Positions 4,573-5,434 of a stretch of 5,434 bases of DNA are shown here, piece by piece. The position numbers and the translations under genes are program-made. Under the pieces are notes generated by a model that was given only the letters and a program-made list of their open reading frames with translations, did no database searches and had not been told where the DNA came from. The number at the start of each line of letters is the position of its first letter. Position 1 is the stretch's first letter. This DNA is from Lachnospiraceae bacterium UBA1066 (lineage in GTDB: Bacteria > Bacillota > Clostridia > Lachnospirales > Lachnospiraceae). The stretch spans positions 1 through 5,434 of the forward strand of contig DCDB01000319.1 in assembly GCA_002316215.1 (NCBI GenBank), given 5' to 3'.

Positions 4573-5434
4573 TTATTTTTCCGGCTTTCTGCTGTGCTTT
4601 CCCTGCAGATACTCGTCCATTGCCTGTGCCACATTTTTTGAATATTTTACAGCTTCGACAACGGATTTCGCCCCGCTTGCCACATCGCCGCTGGCAAAAA
4701 CACCCTCATGCGTAGTCTGGCCGTGTGCATCCGTCCAGATCAGGCCTTTCGAGGTTGTGGCGATGCCGGCTGTCGTATTGACAATTTTATCTTTCGGCCC
4801 CTGGCTTACAGCAATAATTGTCGTATCTGCAGGACAGAGCTCTTCATTTCCGAAAGAGACAATTTCACCTTTCTCATCAAAAACCGTTTTACGGAAGACC
4901 GGGCCTTTATCACGTATTTCCTGGACCTGCATACCATAAACGAACTCTACTCCGTCTGCCGAAGCGTATTCCACTTCTCTTTCACTTGCTGCCGGCTTCA
5001 GTCCTCTTTCATAGACAACAACCCTGCGGGCTCCTTTCCGGATGGCTGTTCTTGCGACATCCATAGCCGCATTTCCTGCTCCGATCACGGCAACGCTGTC
5101 TCCCAGCTCATATACATCCGGATTAACAAGATAATCAATCGCAAAATAGACATTTCCCAGACTTTCGCCTCTTACACCAAGAGTCCTCGGCCTCCAGACG
5201 CCGGTACCGATAAACACCGCCTCATAACCGTCCCGGAACATAGAATCCACTGTGAGGGCTCCTCCGATTGTCGCATTCGGACGGATATGTATACCAAGAT
5301 TCACCATCAGTTTCTGGTAGCGGTCCAGAACTGTTTTCGGCAGACGGAAATCAGGGATTCCGTATCTCATTACGCCGCCGATTTTTTCTCTGCTTTCAAA
5401 CACGGTAATGTCATAGCCTTTGCGTGCAAGAATG
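4573..5434 (-). CDS. GltD-like NAD(P)/FAD-dependent oxidoreductase (5' end outside window)
   Basis: About 286 C-terminal residues are visible; the frame is open to the right edge, so the GTG at 5401-5403 is an internal valine rather than a start. The visible part begins ILARKGYDITVFESREKIGG, the end of the first FAD-binding fold, then MRYGIPDFRLPK, the conserved (Y/F)GIPxFRLPK motif of glutamate synthase small-subunit-like proteins. VIGAGNAAMDVARTA (about 5088-5044) is the second nucleotide-binding motif for NAD(P)H, with the GNxAMD form typical of the GltD/NfnB/SudB group. EREVEYASADGVEF and the C-terminal GVFASGDVASGAKSVVEAV (FAD-binding GD motif) follow. Such proteins pass electrons between NAD(P)H, flavin and iron-sulfur partners; the partner here is not visible, and the N-terminal iron-sulfur region is outside the window. 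I cannot choose among GltD, NfnB-like and other members. It converges on citC with a 1-bp gap and has no obvious terminator. Confidence 0.88.
   Translation of the reverse strand, partial: ILARKGYDITVFESREKIGGVMRYGIPDFRLPKTVLDRYQKLMVNLGIHIRPNATIGGALTVDSMFRDGYEAVFIGTGVWRPRTLGVRGESLGNVYFAIDYLVNPDVYELGDSVAVIGAGNAAMDVARTAIRKGARRVVVYERGLKPAASEREVEYASADGVEFVYGMQVQEIRDKGPVFRKTVFDEKGEIVSFGNEELCPADTTIIAVSQGPKDKIVNTTAGIATTSKGLIWTDAHGQTTHEGVFASGDVASGAKSVVEAVKYSKNVAQAMDEYLQGKHSRKPEK

Noticed and set aside
4553..4580. GGAT-gtc-ATCC followed by TTTATTTTT at the end of citC as an intrinsic terminator
   Set aside because: The stem is only four base pairs and is separated from the T-rich stretch by eight bases, which is below what I would accept.
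5401..5403. GTG as the start codon of the GltD-like gene
   Set aside because: Family homology continues upstream of it (ILARKGYDIT in frame to the window edge), so it is an internal valine and the gene is cut by the window end.

Overview
The window looks like a chromosomal segment of a Gram-positive anaerobe of the Clostridia, probably Lachnospiraceae. This is inferred from gene content (clostridial-type CdsA start, single-domain lipoate ligase, citrate lyase accessory genes, GltD-like flavoprotein), GGAGG-type ribosome binding sites and moderate GC; no 16S or other marker gene is present. There are six protein genes, two of them cut by the window edges. I see no tRNA, rRNA, CRISPR, insertion sequence or phage gene.

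Layout. (1) Positions 1-214, minus: N-terminus of phosphatidate cytidylyltransferase (cdsA) with a good promoter at 273-300. (2) Positions 215-436: divergent intergenic region with a 24-bp inverted repeat (326-349), a duplicated 22-bp unit (358-379 and 427-448) and a perfect AGGAGG at 422-427. (3) Positions 437-1210, plus: lipoate-protein ligase, catalytic domain only, with an unresolved start (437 or 494). (4) Positions 1226-1903, plus: SGNH/GDSL hydrolase, probably in the same operon. (5) Positions 1892-3292, minus: a CitX-CitG fusion that makes and attaches the citrate lyase prosthetic group. (6) Positions 3293-3518: divergent regulatory region with a clear promoter toward citC and an inverted repeat at its predicted start point. 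(7) Positions 3519-4571, plus: citrate lyase ligase (citC). (8) Positions 4573-5434, minus: GltD-like NAD(P)/FAD oxidoreductase, 5' end outside the window. Both convergent gene pairs are packed without spacers: 1226-1903 and citXG overlap by 12 bp, and citC and the oxidoreductase are 1 bp apart.

How the genes fit together. CitG makes the triphosphoribosyl-dephospho-CoA precursor, CitX transfers it to the citrate lyase acyl carrier protein, and CitC acetylates it so that citrate lyase (CitDEF, not in this window) can cleave citrate to acetate and oxaloacetate. The neighbouring LplA-type enzyme also loads a swinging-arm cofactor, lipoate, onto carrier domains. The window is therefore rich in cofactor-attachment enzymes but contains none of the carrier proteins. 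The points most worth a second look are the conflict at the lplA start (strong Shine-Dalgarno for 437, leaderless-type promoter ending exactly before 494), the repeated leader upstream of it, an eight-T run exactly at the CitX/CitG junction, and GCAGG/CCTGC inverted repeats in both divergent intergenic regions. I did not find an unmistakable new system.
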